Source of the DNA: DASZTU01 sp035493835
GTDB taxonomy: Bacteria; Pseudomonadota; Alphaproteobacteria; Rhizobiales; Devosiaceae
Length of the DNA stretch: 64,000 bases
Assembly (NCBI GenBank): GCA_035493835.1
Contig: DATJHO010000064.1
Coordinates: forward strand, 11,635 to 75,634
Reading direction: 5' to 3'
Shown piece after piece: positions 47,109-55,930 of the stretch. The notes under the pieces are model-generated. The model made no database searches and was not told the origin of the DNA. It was given only the letters and a program-made list of their open reading frames with translations. The first letter of the stretch is position 1. Each line of letters starts with the position of its first letter. The translations under genes and the position numbers were made by a program.

Positions 47109-47558
47109 CTACGCCGCCTCCACCTTCAGCACCGGCCCATCATGGCCGATGATTCGGATGCGGCGTCCGGCCGGCAGGTCAGGGCCGGCGACACGCCAGA
47201 TCGTGTCCCCGATCGGCACCCGGCCAAAACCGTCTGTGATCGGCTCGTTGAGCACGATCTCTTCCCCGACATGCCGTTCGGCGCGCTTGTTGAGCAGCGG
47301 GCGATCGCTTTCATTGCCGTTCGCGCGGACGAAACGCAGCCAGAACAGCACCGAGAGTATCCCCAAGAGCCCGAACACCGCTACCTCGCGGGCCCAGTCC
47401 ATCGGGATGACGAACCGGATCAGCGCGGTCACGATTGCCGCCGTGCCCAACCAGACGAACACGCCGCCCGGCAGGACCAGTTCCAGCGCCAGCAGCACGA
47501 AGCCAATGATCAGCCAGGACCAGGGGCCATATTCGATAAAGAGACTAAAGAGGTCCAT
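47109..47558 (-). CDS. NfeD-like membrane protein, SPFH partner
   Basis: 149 residues. Three N-terminal membrane helices (about 10-75: WSWLIIGFVLLALELVLPGG, WLGTAAIVTALIRFV, VAVFGLLGILSVLFWLRF) are followed by a soluble OB-fold domain (about 85-149: ERHVGEEIVLNEPITDGFGR). This is the short NfeD1b architecture, which is almost always next to an SPFH-family gene, as here (17 bases). Together they are thought to organise membrane microdomains and membrane-protein quality control. Confidence 0.87.
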   Translation of the reverse strand: MDLFSLFIEYGPWSWLIIGFVLLALELVLPGGVFVWLGTAAIVTALIRFVIPMDWAREVAVFGLLGILSVLFWLRFVRANGNESDRPLLNKRAERHVGEEIVLNEPITDGFGRVPIGDTIWRVAGPDLPAGRRIRIIGHDGPVLKVEAA

Positions 47559-47575
47559 TCGGTCCCCCTTCCCTG

Positions 47576-48553
47576 CTACTGCTGCCGCGGCGTCGATGGC
47601 GGCCGGGCGCCATTGGGCCGCGCGGGGGCTTCGCCACCAAAGGTTTCCCTGGCGATCTCGGCAATGCCGCCCAGCGCACCGATGACGTTGCCGGCTTCGA
47701 CCGGCAGCATCAGGAGTTTCTGGTTCGGCGATTTCGCGATTGATTCCAGCGCCCTGATGTAATTGTTGGCGACGAAATAATTGATCGCCTGCACGCTGCC
47801 AGAGGCGATGGCGTCTGAAACCACCTGCGTCGCCTTGGCTTCCGCTTCCGCCGAGCGCTCCCGCGCCTCGGCATCGCGGAACGCTGCCTCGCGCCGGCCC
47901 TCGGCCTCCAGCACCTGCGCCTGCTTGGCGCCATCCGCCTGCAGGATCGCCGACTGCCGCCGCCCCTCTGCCTCGAGAATCGCGGCGCGCTTTTCGCGCT
48001 CGGCCTTCATCTGCCGGCCCATCGATTCGACGAGGTCCTTGGGCGGATCGATGTCCTTGATCTCGATGCGGGTGATCTTGATGCCCCAGGGCGTCACCGC
48101 CGCATCGACCACTTTCAGCAGCCTTCCATTGATCTCGTCGCGGTTGGAGAGCAACTGGTCGAGGTCCATCGAGCCCATCACCGTACGGATATTGGTGAGG
48201 GTGAGGTTGAGGATCGCCTGTTCGAGATTGGCGACTTCATAGGCCGCGGCCGCGGCATCGAGGATCTGGTAGAAGGTAATGCCGTTGACGGTGACCGTGG
48301 CGTTATCGCGCGTGATCACTTCCTGGTGCGGAATATCCAGCACCTGCTCCATCATGTTCATTCGCCGCCCGATGCTATCGACGAACGGCACGATGATGTT
48401 GAGACCCGGCTGCAGTGTGCGTGTATATTTGCCGAAGCGCTGCACGGTATAGTTGAAACCCTGCGGCACAGTCTTGGCGCCGGCAAACAACACCAGAACC
48501 GCCAGAATGCCCAAAACGATGAGCGTGGTGCTCATCCCGTCCAAACCGAACAT
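47576..48553 (-). CDS. SPFH/band 7 protein (QmcA/stomatin-like)
   Basis: 325 residues. One N-terminal membrane helix ([20 protein letters not shown]) precedes the band 7 domain (about 25-180: [40 protein letters not shown]). A long Ala/Glu-rich coiled coil follows (about 185-245: [20 protein letters not shown] and repeats), then the conserved [19 protein letters not shown] tail. Paralogues form oligomeric cages around membrane proteases. ATG at 48553 has AGGGAG upstream. Operon with the nfeD-like gene. Confidence 0.92.
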   Translation of the reverse strand: MFGLDGMSTTLIVLGILAVLVLFAGAKTVPQGFNYTVQRFGKYTRTLQPGLNIIVPFVDSIGRRMNMMEQVLDIPHQEVITRDNATVTVNGITFYQILDAAAAAYEVANLEQAILNLTLTNIRTVMGSMDLDQLLSNRDEINGRLLKVVDAAVTPWGIKITRIEIKDIDPPKDLVESMGRQMKAEREKRAAILEAEGRRQSAILQADGAKQAQVLEAEGRREAAFRDAEARERSAEAEAKATQVVSDAIASGSVQAINYFVANNYIRALESIAKSPNQKLLMLPVEAGNVIGALGGIAEIARETFGGEAPARPNGARPPSTPRQQ

Positions 48554-49041
48554 GGTTTTCTCCCTGCGGGAATAGCCGCGCCTAAAATGTAAGCAGAGGT
48601 AGGCGAAGGTACAATGACCCAAGGACTTGGGTCCCTTCCGGCCCATGCAACGGCCTCCGCTGCGACCCGGATCATTCCTGCAGCGTCGGAGAGCACGGGC
48701 CCGGAACACGGGTGCGCCTCAGGGCAAACTGAATGCGAGGCGCGTTCCCGCGTCCCGGGCGCCGGGATTTTCACCGCGGCCGCGAAGCGTCCCGGTCTTG
48801 CCGGGCGGTCCACGGCTCGATCGCAGAGCGGTGCGACCACCGCTCCCCCGGCCATTTTCCCGCTGCCGTTCGTCGCGACACCGCACGTGCGAGAAAACGG
48901 CCAAAGAATAAGCGGGGGCAAAGGGGCGGGGATAGCTTGGGGTGGCGCGTGTGGCCCCCCTTCCCATCCTCCCCCTTCGGCGAGGGTTAGGGAGGGGAGC
49001 TCCGGGTTAGGGCCGCGACGACGTACTCAGGCCGACCGCGA
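48554..49041. other. Long structured intergenic region between hemH and the SPFH gene
   Basis: About 490 bases without a credible protein gene. It contains four strong inverted repeats: GACCCAAG/CTTGGGTC (48616-48633), GCGCCTC/GAGGCGC (48714-48743), TCCCGG/CCGGGA followed by TTTT (48753-48771, a plus-strand terminator shape) and CCCGG/CCGGG just beyond. A GC-rich repeat resembling family A lies near 48960-49005. A small non-coding RNA on the plus strand ending near 48771 is possible. Confidence 0.4.
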
Positions 49042-50067
49042 TCAAATCCACCCGGCCAGTTCGCGCCGCACGACGTTCTCGATCACCGCCATGCCGCCCT
49101 CGCTATCGTTGAGGCACGGGATATAGGCGAAGCGCTCGCCGCCGGCGCCCAAAAATTGTTCGCGGCCGGTGATGTCGAGTTCTTCCAGTGTCTCGATGCA
49201 ATCGACCGAAAACGCCGGCGCCAGGATCGCGATTTTCTTCACGCCCTGCTTGGGCAGGGCCTCTAGCGTTTCGGCCGTATAGGGTTTCAGCCATTCGTCC
49301 GGCCCGAAGCGGCTCTGGAAGGTGACCATCAGCTTTTCCTTCGGCCAGCCCAGATATTCGCGCACCATCCGCGTCGTCGCCATGCACTGGCAATGGTAGG
49401 GGTCGCCCTTGACCAGATATTCGACCGGCATGCCGTGATAAGAGGTGATGACGAGATCGGGCGTGAAATCCAGCGCCTTGACGCCCTCATCGATGCTTTT
49501 CGCCAGCATCTCGATATAGAGCGGATCGTCGAAATAGGCGGGCGCCGTGCGGACCGCCGGCTGCCAGCGCATCTCCTTGAGCACGTCGAACGCCTTGTCG
49601 TTGGCGGTCGCGGTGGTCGGCGCCGAGTATTGTGGATAGAGCGGCAGGAACAGGATGCGGTCGCAGCCCGCCTCCTTCAGCGCCCTGATCCGGGATTCGG
49701 TCGAAGGATTGCCGTAACGCATGGCAAAATCGACGATCACCTCGGGATGATCGGCGAGGCCCGCGGCGAGCTTTTCGACCTGCCGGCGGCTGATCACCCG
49801 AAGCGGGCTGTCGTTGGCCTCGTTGTCCCAGATCTTGGCATAGCCATGCCCGCTCTTTTGTGGCCGCGTATTGAGAATGATGCCGTTGAGCACCAGCCAC
49901 CAGACCACGGGGTTGGTCTCGATGACGCGCCGGTCGGAGAGGAACTCCTTGAGGTACCGCCGCATCGGCCAATAGTCGGGAGAATCCGGCGTCCCCAGAT
50001 TGAGCAGCAGGACACCGACCTTGGCTGGCTTTTTCTTCGGGTGGTCGGTGGGTTTGACGTCGGGCAT
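49042..50067 (-). CDS. hemH: Ferrochelatase
   Basis: 341 residues, the last step of protohaem synthesis (insertion of Fe2+ into protoporphyrin IX). The N-terminal VGVLLLNLGTPDSPDYWPMR, GNPSTESRIRALKEAGCDRI in the middle, the active-site histidine in ITSYHGMPVEYLVKGDPYHC near 200 and SRFGPDEWLKPYT near 245 are all family signatures. ETLEELDI near 290 completes the site. There is no membrane helix at the C-terminus. Confidence 0.95.
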   Translation of the reverse strand: MPDVKPTDHPKKKPAKVGVLLLNLGTPDSPDYWPMRRYLKEFLSDRRVIETNPVVWWLVLNGIILNTRPQKSGHGYAKIWDNEANDSPLRVISRRQVEKLAAGLADHPEVIVDFAMRYGNPSTESRIRALKEAGCDRILFLPLYPQYSAPTTATANDKAFDVLKEMRWQPAVRTAPAYFDDPLYIEMLAKSIDEGVKALDFTPDLVITSYHGMPVEYLVKGDPYHCQCMATTRMVREYLGWPKEKLMVTFQSRFGPDEWLKPYTAETLEALPKQGVKKIAILAPAFSVDCIETLEELDITGREQFLGAGGERFAYIPCLNDSEGGMAVIENVVRRELAGWI

Positions 50068-50151
50068 GGCAAGAGCGATCGCTTGGCTAGTTCGGCGTGA
50101 CCATAGTCATTGGCGCTTCCGGCGCAAGCCATACCAAAACTGCCGCCGATC

Positions 50152-50182
50152 AAAGAAAAAGGACGGGGCTTACACCCCGTCC
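50152..50182 (-). terminator. Rho-independent terminator for the small exported-protein gene
   Basis: On the minus strand GGACGGGG pairs with CCCCGTCC around a six-base loop and is followed by TTTTTCTTT (50152-50160 read in reverse). It lies about 125 bases after the stop of the 102-residue gene. Confidence 0.85.
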
Positions 50183-50306
50183 CCCGTCACTGGAGCCGTT
50201 CACCGTTTCAACGAAACGCCGAACGCCTCCAAGTCTTTGTCAGGTCGCGTTTCCGAACCGGAAAAGGGGTGGCCACCTTTCCTGGAAACGCTCTGGTTCC
50301 AATGCA

Positions 50307-50615
50307 TTACTTCCAGGTGCAGTCGTAGAGGTGGCCAGCACCCTTGGCCGCCGGCACGCAGGCCATGGTCTTGATGCCCGGCTTGGCAGCGGGCTTGATC
50401 GAGGCGACCTTGATGACGGGCTTGGCGTTCGCAGCCTTGGCGACCGCCAAGCCCGTCGGTTTGGCCGGGGTGGCGCACTTGGCAGTCCAGGAGAAGAAGG
50501 TGCAGTAGATCTGCACGTCGGTCGGGCCTTTGACAGTCTTGGCGGCGGCGGCGGTCGCCGGCGTAACGAGACAGAAGGCAGCGCACAGCGCGGCCGCAAT
50601 CATTACCGATTTCAA
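50307..50615 (-). CDS. Small exported protein of unknown function
   Basis: 102 residues. A signal peptide (MIAAALCAAFCLVTPATAAAA) is followed by about 75 residues with four cysteines (IYCTFFSWTAKCATP, TMACVPAAKGAGHLYDC), likely two disulfides, around a lysine/alanine-rich middle. The TTG start at 50615 is chosen because GGAGGG lies nine bases upstream; ATG at 50603 is the alternative. It has its own terminator. I recognise no named family. Confidence 0.65.
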   Translation of the reverse strand: MKSVMIAAALCAAFCLVTPATAAAAKTVKGPTDVQIYCTFFSWTAKCATPAKPTGLAVAKAANAKPVIKVASIKPAAKPGIKTMACVPAAKGAGHLYDCTWK

Positions 50616-50767
50616 TTGGTGTCCCTCCAGTATCAACAGCGCCCTGAGGCGTGTCGAACCTAGAACATCTATCGGGGCGAGGCATGTGCGCGCTGCTCCC
50701 GACTATCAAATCAGCGCAATAGTAACCGATTTGCATCAGTTGTGCCGGATGGGGCGCTGCCGCAGCT

Positions 50768-50886
50768 TCCCTCTCCTTGCGGGAGAGCATGCCCGAAGGG
50801 CGGGTGAGGGGTGGGCAGCCACGCTAGCGCCTGTGGCTCCCCCTCATCCGGCGCTTCGCGCCACCTTCTCCCGCGAGGGGAGAAGG
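50768..50886. repeat. Palindromic intergenic repeat, family B
   Basis: CCTCTCCTTGCGGGAGAGCA, GGGTGAGGGGTGGGCAGCC, CTCATCCGGCGCTTCGCGCC and ACCTTCTCCCGCGAGGGGAG in order, nearly the same as the copy at 20982. It lies between two genes of opposite or independent units. Confidence 0.65.
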
Positions 50887-50930
50887 GCGAGGGAGCGGCA
50901 ACAGGGTGGGGTGGGCAACGGGCACAGCCC

Positions 50931-50980
50931 TGGCCCTCGTAGTGAACTCGTCGAACCACGAGGGCGGCCCTACGAGGGCA
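50931..50980. repeat. Family C half-repeat downstream of the NicO gene
   Basis: GCCCTCGTAGTGAACTCGTC and CGAACCACGAGGGCGGCC form a hairpin that matches the CCCTCGTGGTT half of the family C element. It lies just beyond the stop of the nickel/cobalt transporter gene. Confidence 0.45.
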
Positions 50981-50992
50981 CCAAAACTGTCC

Positions 50993-52876
50993 TCAACCCC
51001 AAAGGGTTGCCGCGGCAAGTATGATGCCGAAGGCAAAAACCATGAAGGCCGCGACAAGTTGAGCCCACCAAGCGACGAAAATCGTGAGCCGCGATTCGCG
51101 TCGCGACCAACGCCGCGCCAGCCCCTTGGCCATGACGGCGACGGTGGCGAGCACCGCGACCGTCAGCGCCGTCCCCACCCCCATCAGAAACACCGAGGCG
51201 ATGCCGGCCCAGATAACCCCCTGCGACAGCGCGAAAACCATCACCACCAGCGCGCCAGAGCAGGGCCGGAGCCCGATGGAAAGCACCACGCCCAGCGACT
51301 CGCGCCAGCTGCCGGTGCGGATCTGGTCGGGCGTTACGGCGACGTGCGAATGGGCGGCATGATCGTGGTGGGCATGGTCGTGCCCGTGGTGGTCATGAGC
51401 GGAATGCTCATGCCTGTGATGGTCATGGTCGGGCGCGGCATGGGCCCCGGCCTGCGCCCCCTCGCCGCGCGAGGGTGCCAGCCGCGATGACGTCTCGAAC
51501 GCCCGCGCCAGCACGCTTCCCTGCGAATTTGCCTGATAGCCGCCGCCGTGCTGGTGGTCGTGGTCTTGCTCATCGCTATCCGCAAAGAGATGCCGGCGCG
51601 CCAATTCGCGATCATGCCGATCGTCTTCAACTTCCACGCGGCCATGGTGATGATCATGGCCGAGCCCGAGTATGTGCCGGATCATCAGCCAGAGGCCAAG
51701 CAGCGCCACCATCAGGTAAGACCCGATGCCGGCCCAGTTGGCGAAATTGCCCATGGCCTCGCCGGTGAGGTTGAGGACGACCGCGGCGAACAGGATGAAA
51801 ACTACCGCGACGGCCGACGCCAGCATCGCCGAGGTAAAACTCAGCATCATGCCCTGGCGATATTGCCGCTCATTGGCGAGCACATAGGAGGAGATCACCA
51901 CCTTGCCGTGCCCGGGGCCGGCGGCATGGAAAATGCCGTAAAGGAAGCTGACCGTGCCGAGGAACCAGAAGGCGGCGTTATCCGTCTTGAGCTTGGTCAT
52001 CGCATTGGTCAGCAGCTGGTAGAACTGCTTCTGCTCGTCGATGATCCAGAGCACGAGCGGCGTGTCGGGCAGGAAAATAGCAAGTTCGCGCGGCGGGCCA
52101 CCAAACGGGATCGGCTTGACGGAGCCCATGGCATTGACCGCATCGAACGCCGTCGTGGCGTTTTCGGCGGTAACGTCCTCGGCGGTCGGGTTCTGCTTGG
52201 CGCCGGTGACCGAATAATCGCAAGCGACATCGATCGAGCCTTGCATGCCGCGCATCGCCGCCTCGAGATCCGGCGGGAGCTTGACCACATCGGCGCCGAT
52301 CGAGGCGAGCCGGTTGGCAAGATCAGTGGGGATGTCCCTGGGCGGATTGAGCACCGCATGGCAGCCGGCCGGCGCGTTTTCGAGGGTGATCGCCTGCGGG
52401 CCGGCAAAGGTGATCGCCACATAATACTCGGGATCGTCGATGCCGATCTCCAGGCGCTTGTCGATATGATGCGGCTTGTCGAGCGCGATGCCGTAGCTGA
52501 GCGTGATCCGTTGGTCGTTGTAGTCGAGCCGCGGATTGGGGAGGTGATGGAAAGTCAGGTCGGGCTGCCCCGGCTCGCCTGCGGAGGTGTAGTAATTGTA
52601 GGAGGCGAGCCCCTTCATGTTCTCATCGGCAAGCGGCTGCAGCTCCGCTTCGCTCGTCACCCCGTCATTGTTGGTATCCATCCCCTGGATGGACCAGGCG
52701 GAAAAGGCCTCATCGAACGTCCATTGGTGCCGGATGGCGATGACATCGCCGGCGTCGTTGAAAACGATCGCCGCCTTGGCGTCGACGAAGATGTGAGGAT
52801 GGGCCAAGGCCGGCGGAACCAGGACGAGCAGCAGCGCGAACGCGCCGGCAAGCGCGGCAGGGAAACGTCGACCCAT
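50993..52876 (-). CDS. Fused DUF1007 periplasmic domain and NicO/RcnA-type nickel/cobalt transporter
   Basis: 627 residues. A signal sequence or first helix (AGAFALLLVLVPPALA) precedes a DUF1007 domain (about 25-210) that begins HPHIFVDAKAAIVF and carries an EF-hand-like loop DTNNDGVTSEAEL. From about 300 come six or so membrane helices of the NicO family with FHAAGPGHGKVVISSY and SIGLRPCSGALVVMVF. The cytoplasmic loop between the helix groups is strongly histidine-rich (HDHDHH and HHDHAAHSH types, about 410-510), a metal-sensing or buffering segment. Metal efflux or uptake of Ni/Co is inferred. In many bacteria the two parts are separate genes. Confidence 0.87.
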   Translation of the reverse strand: MGRRFPAALAGAFALLLVLVPPALAHPHIFVDAKAAIVFNDAGDVIAIRHQWTFDEAFSAWSIQGMDTNNDGVTSEAELQPLADENMKGLASYNYYTSAGEPGQPDLTFHHLPNPRLDYNDQRITLSYGIALDKPHHIDKRLEIGIDDPEYYVAITFAGPQAITLENAPAGCHAVLNPPRDIPTDLANRLASIGADVVKLPPDLEAAMRGMQGSIDVACDYSVTGAKQNPTAEDVTAENATTAFDAVNAMGSVKPIPFGGPPRELAIFLPDTPLVLWIIDEQKQFYQLLTNAMTKLKTDNAAFWFLGTVSFLYGIFHAAGPGHGKVVISSYVLANERQYRQGMMLSFTSAMLASAVAVVFILFAAVVLNLTGEAMGNFANWAGIGSYLMVALLGLWLMIRHILGLGHDHHHGRVEVEDDRHDRELARRHLFADSDEQDHDHQHGGGYQANSQGSVLARAFETSSRLAPSRGEGAQAGAHAAPDHDHHRHEHSAHDHHGHDHAHHDHAAHSHVAVTPDQIRTGSWRESLGVVLSIGLRPCSGALVVMVFALSQGVIWAGIASVFLMGVGTALTVAVLATVAVMAKGLARRWSRRESRLTIFVAWWAQLVAAFMVFAFGIILAAATLWG

Positions 52877-52959
52877 CGGCCCTCAACCTTCAAACAGAAG
52901 CCCCGGGCGGACCGGCGTGGACCGACCGGAGCTTGCGCGACACAATTTGCTGGCGCCAT

Positions 52960-53859
52960 TCAGGACACCGGATTGCGTTCGAACCAGCCGACGAGATGAT
53001 CGATCAGCGCCCGGACCTTGCCCGCCAGATGGCGCCGGTGCGGATAGACCGCCTGTAGCGTCTGCCCGGCCGGCACGAAACCCTCGAGCACCGACACCAG
53101 CTGACCCGATTCGACTGCCTGGTCAGCGAGATAGCTGGGCATTAAGGCAAAGCCGAGGCCCATTTTTGCTGCTTGTATCGCCGCCAGCGGCGAATTGACG
53201 CGCACGGATCCCGAAACGTGCACCGACACCGTCCTGCCGTCTTCGACGAAGCGCCAGTTCGCCTGGCCCTGAAAGTTCGTGTCGATGATGCAGGGGGTGT
53301 TGCGCAAAGCCTCTGGCGTCAACGGCTCTCCGTGCTGAGCCAGCAGTGAGGGCGCCCCGACGATGAGGAGGCGCATGTCGGCGATCTTGCGCGCGATCAG
53401 CGATGAATCGGTCATGGTGGAAATGCGCAGCGCGACGTCGATGCCTTCATCCACGAGGTCGACATAGCGGTCCTCGAGCCGCAGATCGACGGCAACATCC
53501 GGAAATTTCCGCAGAAAATCAAAGACCGCCGGCGCCAGTGTCTGCTCGCCGAAATTGCGCGGAGCGGAGATCCGCAGGAGCCCGCGCGGGGCGCTGGACT
53601 GGTCGGAGATCGAGGCGTCGAGATCGTCGAGCTGCTGCAGGAGCTGGCTCGATTCGCGGTAATAGGCCTCCCCCGCCTCGGTCAGCGACAATTTCCGCGT
53701 CGTGCGGTTCATCAGGCGAACGCCGAGATAATCCTCGAGGTCGGTGACATATTTGCTGAGCAGCGCCTTCGAGCGGCCATGCTGGCGGGCCGCGGCGGAA
53801 AAACCGCCGGAATCGAACACCTGGACGAAAGCCCGGATGCGGGCGAGGTCCTGCGTCAT
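52960..53859 (-). CDS. LysR-family transcriptional regulator
   Basis: 299 residues. The winged helix (about 1-60: TQDLARIRAFVQVFDSGGFS, RSKALLSKYVTDLEDYLGVR) is followed by the periplasmic-binding-like effector domain (about 90-290) with GLLRISAPRNFGEQTLAP. It resembles the CrgA/AphB-like subgroup. The start overlaps the creatininase-family gene stop (ATGA), so it is co-transcribed with it, unusual for LysR genes, which are normally divergent from their targets. The effector is unknown. Confidence 0.9.
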   Translation of the reverse strand: MTQDLARIRAFVQVFDSGGFSAAARQHGRSKALLSKYVTDLEDYLGVRLMNRTTRKLSLTEAGEAYYRESSQLLQQLDDLDASISDQSSAPRGLLRISAPRNFGEQTLAPAVFDFLRKFPDVAVDLRLEDRYVDLVDEGIDVALRISTMTDSSLIARKIADMRLLIVGAPSLLAQHGEPLTPEALRNTPCIIDTNFQGQANWRFVEDGRTVSVHVSGSVRVNSPLAAIQAAKMGLGFALMPSYLADQAVESGQLVSVLEGFVPAGQTLQAVYPHRRHLAGKVRALIDHLVGWFERNPVS

Positions 53860-54689
53860 CTGACGCCTCCCAACTGGCGGAGATCGAAATCGGCGACATC
53901 GGCGAGGAGGGCCGCGAAGCCGCGCAGGGCGTGCTCGGCGCTGGCCGCGCCCTTCTCGGCCGATGCCGCGAGGGCGTTCCCGACCGCACCGGCCGGATTG
54001 AGGTCATGGCTGAGCCAGCCGAGGCGCGTGCGGCCATGGGCGCTGAGCACCTGCGACGTCGAATCCCAGGCCTCGGCGGCCGAGGAAAAGACGCCGCGTT
54101 CCTCGAGCCGCACCCGTTCGGGCCAATAATGCAGCATCAGCGAGGTTTCGACGTCGCCGCCATGAATGCCGTACCCCAGTTCACGGTCAGCAAAGAGCCC
54201 ATCCGGCTGGCCGAAGCGCAGCCAGGCCGCGGTGACCGCCAGCATCCCCGGATCGAGGCGCAGCCGCGTCACCAGCAGCCCCGCCACTTCCGAATTGCCG
54301 CCATGGCTCGAAACCACGATCAGCCGCCGGCCGCCGGCCGCATAAAAGGTCTCGGCGATATCCGCCCAAATCTTCAGCAGCGTTTCGGGCCCGTGGCTGA
54401 AGACGCCGGCAAAGCCCGAATGCTCGATGCTGAGCCCCACCGCCTGCAGCGGCAGCACGAGCGCATCGATCTCCTCGGGCACATAGTCGGCAAGCTGCGA
54501 CAAATGTCCGCGCGCGATATCGCCATCGGTCGACAATGGCAGGTGCGGGCCATGGGGCTCGATAGCCGCCACCGGCAACACACCGACGGTGCGGGGGGTG
54601 ACGAAGCCGGCGAATTCCGGCGCGGTCAGGTCTTCGGCATGGAAAATAGCCACCCGCTGCTCCGTTCGTTCTTGGAAGCGCAAAGCCAT
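53856..54689 (-). CDS. Creatininase-family amidohydrolase
   Basis: 277 residues, the family length. The metal-binding PVAAIEPHGPHLPLSTDGDI lies near 40, HSGFAGVFSHGPETL near 110, and VVSSHGGNSEVAGLLVTRLR near 143. HGGDVETSLMLHYWPE near 195 supplies the final glutamate-type ligand. Members hydrolyse creatinine or open rings of cofactor precursors (FAPy deformylase, MftE peptidase). The substrate is not readable here. Transcribed with a LysR gene and divergent from a MarR gene. Confidence 0.87.
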   Translation of the reverse strand: MALRFQERTEQRVAIFHAEDLTAPEFAGFVTPRTVGVLPVAAIEPHGPHLPLSTDGDIARGHLSQLADYVPEEIDALVLPLQAVGLSIEHSGFAGVFSHGPETLLKIWADIAETFYAAGGRRLIVVSSHGGNSEVAGLLVTRLRLDPGMLAVTAAWLRFGQPDGLFADRELGYGIHGGDVETSLMLHYWPERVRLEERGVFSSAAEAWDSTSQVLSAHGRTRLGWLSHDLNPAGAVGNALAASAEKGAASAEHALRGFAALLADVADFDLRQLGGVR

Positions 54690-54830
54690 AGCTTATTCGC
54701 CAGCATCGAACAACGAGGCGAGCGTACCACCGATTGCAATCGCATCGGCCGCGGGATTATCGGTAGGATGCCGCCGCGATGGTGCCTTCAGGGAGGTCGG
54801 ACCATTTTCCCGCCCACGTCTAAGCCTACT

Positions 54831-55241
54831 GTGGATTCAACCCTTTATCGGCTGATTGCGGCCGGCGAACTCGCCCACCAGGCCTTGCTCGTGCCGCTGG
54901 TCGAACGCGGGCTCGAGGCCGGGGACGATGCCGTGCTGTTCAGCCTTGCTTTACGACAGGGCACCACCGAAGCGCAGCTGGCGCTCGATTTGGGCGTTGC
55001 CCCTGAGTCGCTCGCGCGCCGCATCGCCCGCCTGATCGACCGCGACCTCGTGACCCGCGACGCGACCGAGCCGGGCTTCCCCTGCACCCTGGCGCTGACC
55101 GAACGCGGCGAGCGCATCCACTCCCATCTGGCAGAAACCTGGACCGAACTCGAAAACGCTCTCCTGGGCGAGCTGAAAAAGAAACGCCGCGCCCGCCTGG
55201 GCGAGACGCTCGGACGATTCGTGGCCCTGCTGAGGCTGTAG
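54831..55241 (+). CDS. MarR-family transcriptional regulator
   Basis: About 136 residues, with the helix layout of MarR proteins: an N-terminal helical arm (LYRLIAAGELAHQALLVPLV), the HTH (TTEAQLALDLGVAPESLARRI) and the wing (LVTRDATEPGFPCTLALTERGE). The GTG start gives the usual N-terminus but has a poor ribosome site; an in-frame ATG at 54768 would add 21 residues. Divergent from the creatininase-family gene with about 140 bases between, so it may control that gene. Confidence 0.75.
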   Translation: MDSTLYRLIAAGELAHQALLVPLVERGLEAGDDAVLFSLALRQGTTEAQLALDLGVAPESLARRIARLIDRDLVTRDATEPGFPCTLALTERGERIHSHLAETWTELENALLGELKKKRRARLGETLGRFVALLRL

Positions 55242-55279
55242 GGCACTTCGTCAACGGCTGGGTCTGGCGGCCCGGTCTT

Positions 55280-55403
55280 GCCGCAGCGTTCCCCCTCCCC
55301 CTTGAGGGGAGGGGGCGGGGGTAGGGGGCGCTGCCAAAGGCACGGCTTGGGGGCGAGACCCCCACCCAGCTGCCGCCACCCCTCCCCTCAAGGGGGAGGG
55401 GAG
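55280..55403. repeat. Palindromic intergenic repeat, family A
   Basis: TCCCCCTCCCCCTTGAGGGG and CCTCCCCTCAAGGGGGAGGG face each other, with GGGGGTAGGGGG and CCCCCACCCAGCTGCCGCC in the spacer. This is the closest match to the copy at 28416. It lies in the 300-base gap 55242-55540, in which no gene is seen. Confidence 0.7.
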
Positions 55404-55540
55404 CCCGCCTTCCGGCTCTGCCCGAAATCGACGCCCCTGACTGCGCGAACACCTCCTGCCCTGCAGCGAGGTCCAACGTCGTTCCAGAGAAGGCGAGCCC
55501 GCCGTTATTGGCTACTAGAGATGATGGGGTCCACTTGGGG

Positions 55541-55909
55541 TCACACGTCCGGTCCCATGAGCGCAGCAACCGCGGCGAGGTCGGCGGCGATAGCTTCGCG
55601 CGTCACAATTTCCATGTGCCGGTAGAGCCGGAGCACTTCGGCGCCGGCAGGCGTGAGCAGCGCGCCGCCCTGCGTGGCCCCGCCCCGGCTGGTTTCGACC
55701 AGGGGCGCGCCAAAACCCTCGTTGAGCGCCTGCACGAGGCCCCAGGCGCGCTTGTAGCTCATGCCCATGCGCTTGCCGGCCGCGGAGATGGAACCGGTCT
55801 CGGCGATCAGTTCCAGCAGGTCGGCCCGGCCGGGGCCGAGGTAAAACGCCTCGGTCACCCCGACCCGCAGGTGGGAAAGGCCGAACGCATTCGACTGTTG
55901 CTTTCGCAT
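55541..55909 (-). CDS. ModE-like winged-helix regulator without molybdate-binding domain
   Basis: 122 residues corresponding to the N-terminal domain of ModE: ADLLELIAETGSISAAGKRM, GMSYKRAWGLVQALNEGFGAP, and the wing RGGATQGGALLTPAGAEVLR. The two C-terminal MOP domains are absent, so it is not the classic molybdate sensor. Such short ModE-like proteins are common in alphaproteobacteria. It lies just after eda on the same strand, possibly in the same transcript. Confidence 0.83.
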   Translation of the reverse strand: MRKQQSNAFGLSHLRVGVTEAFYLGPGRADLLELIAETGSISAAGKRMGMSYKRAWGLVQALNEGFGAPLVETSRGGATQGGALLTPAGAEVLRLYRHMEIVTREAIAADLAAVAALMGPDV

Positions 55910-55930
55910 GCCCTGCCCCGGCCTGAAGGG

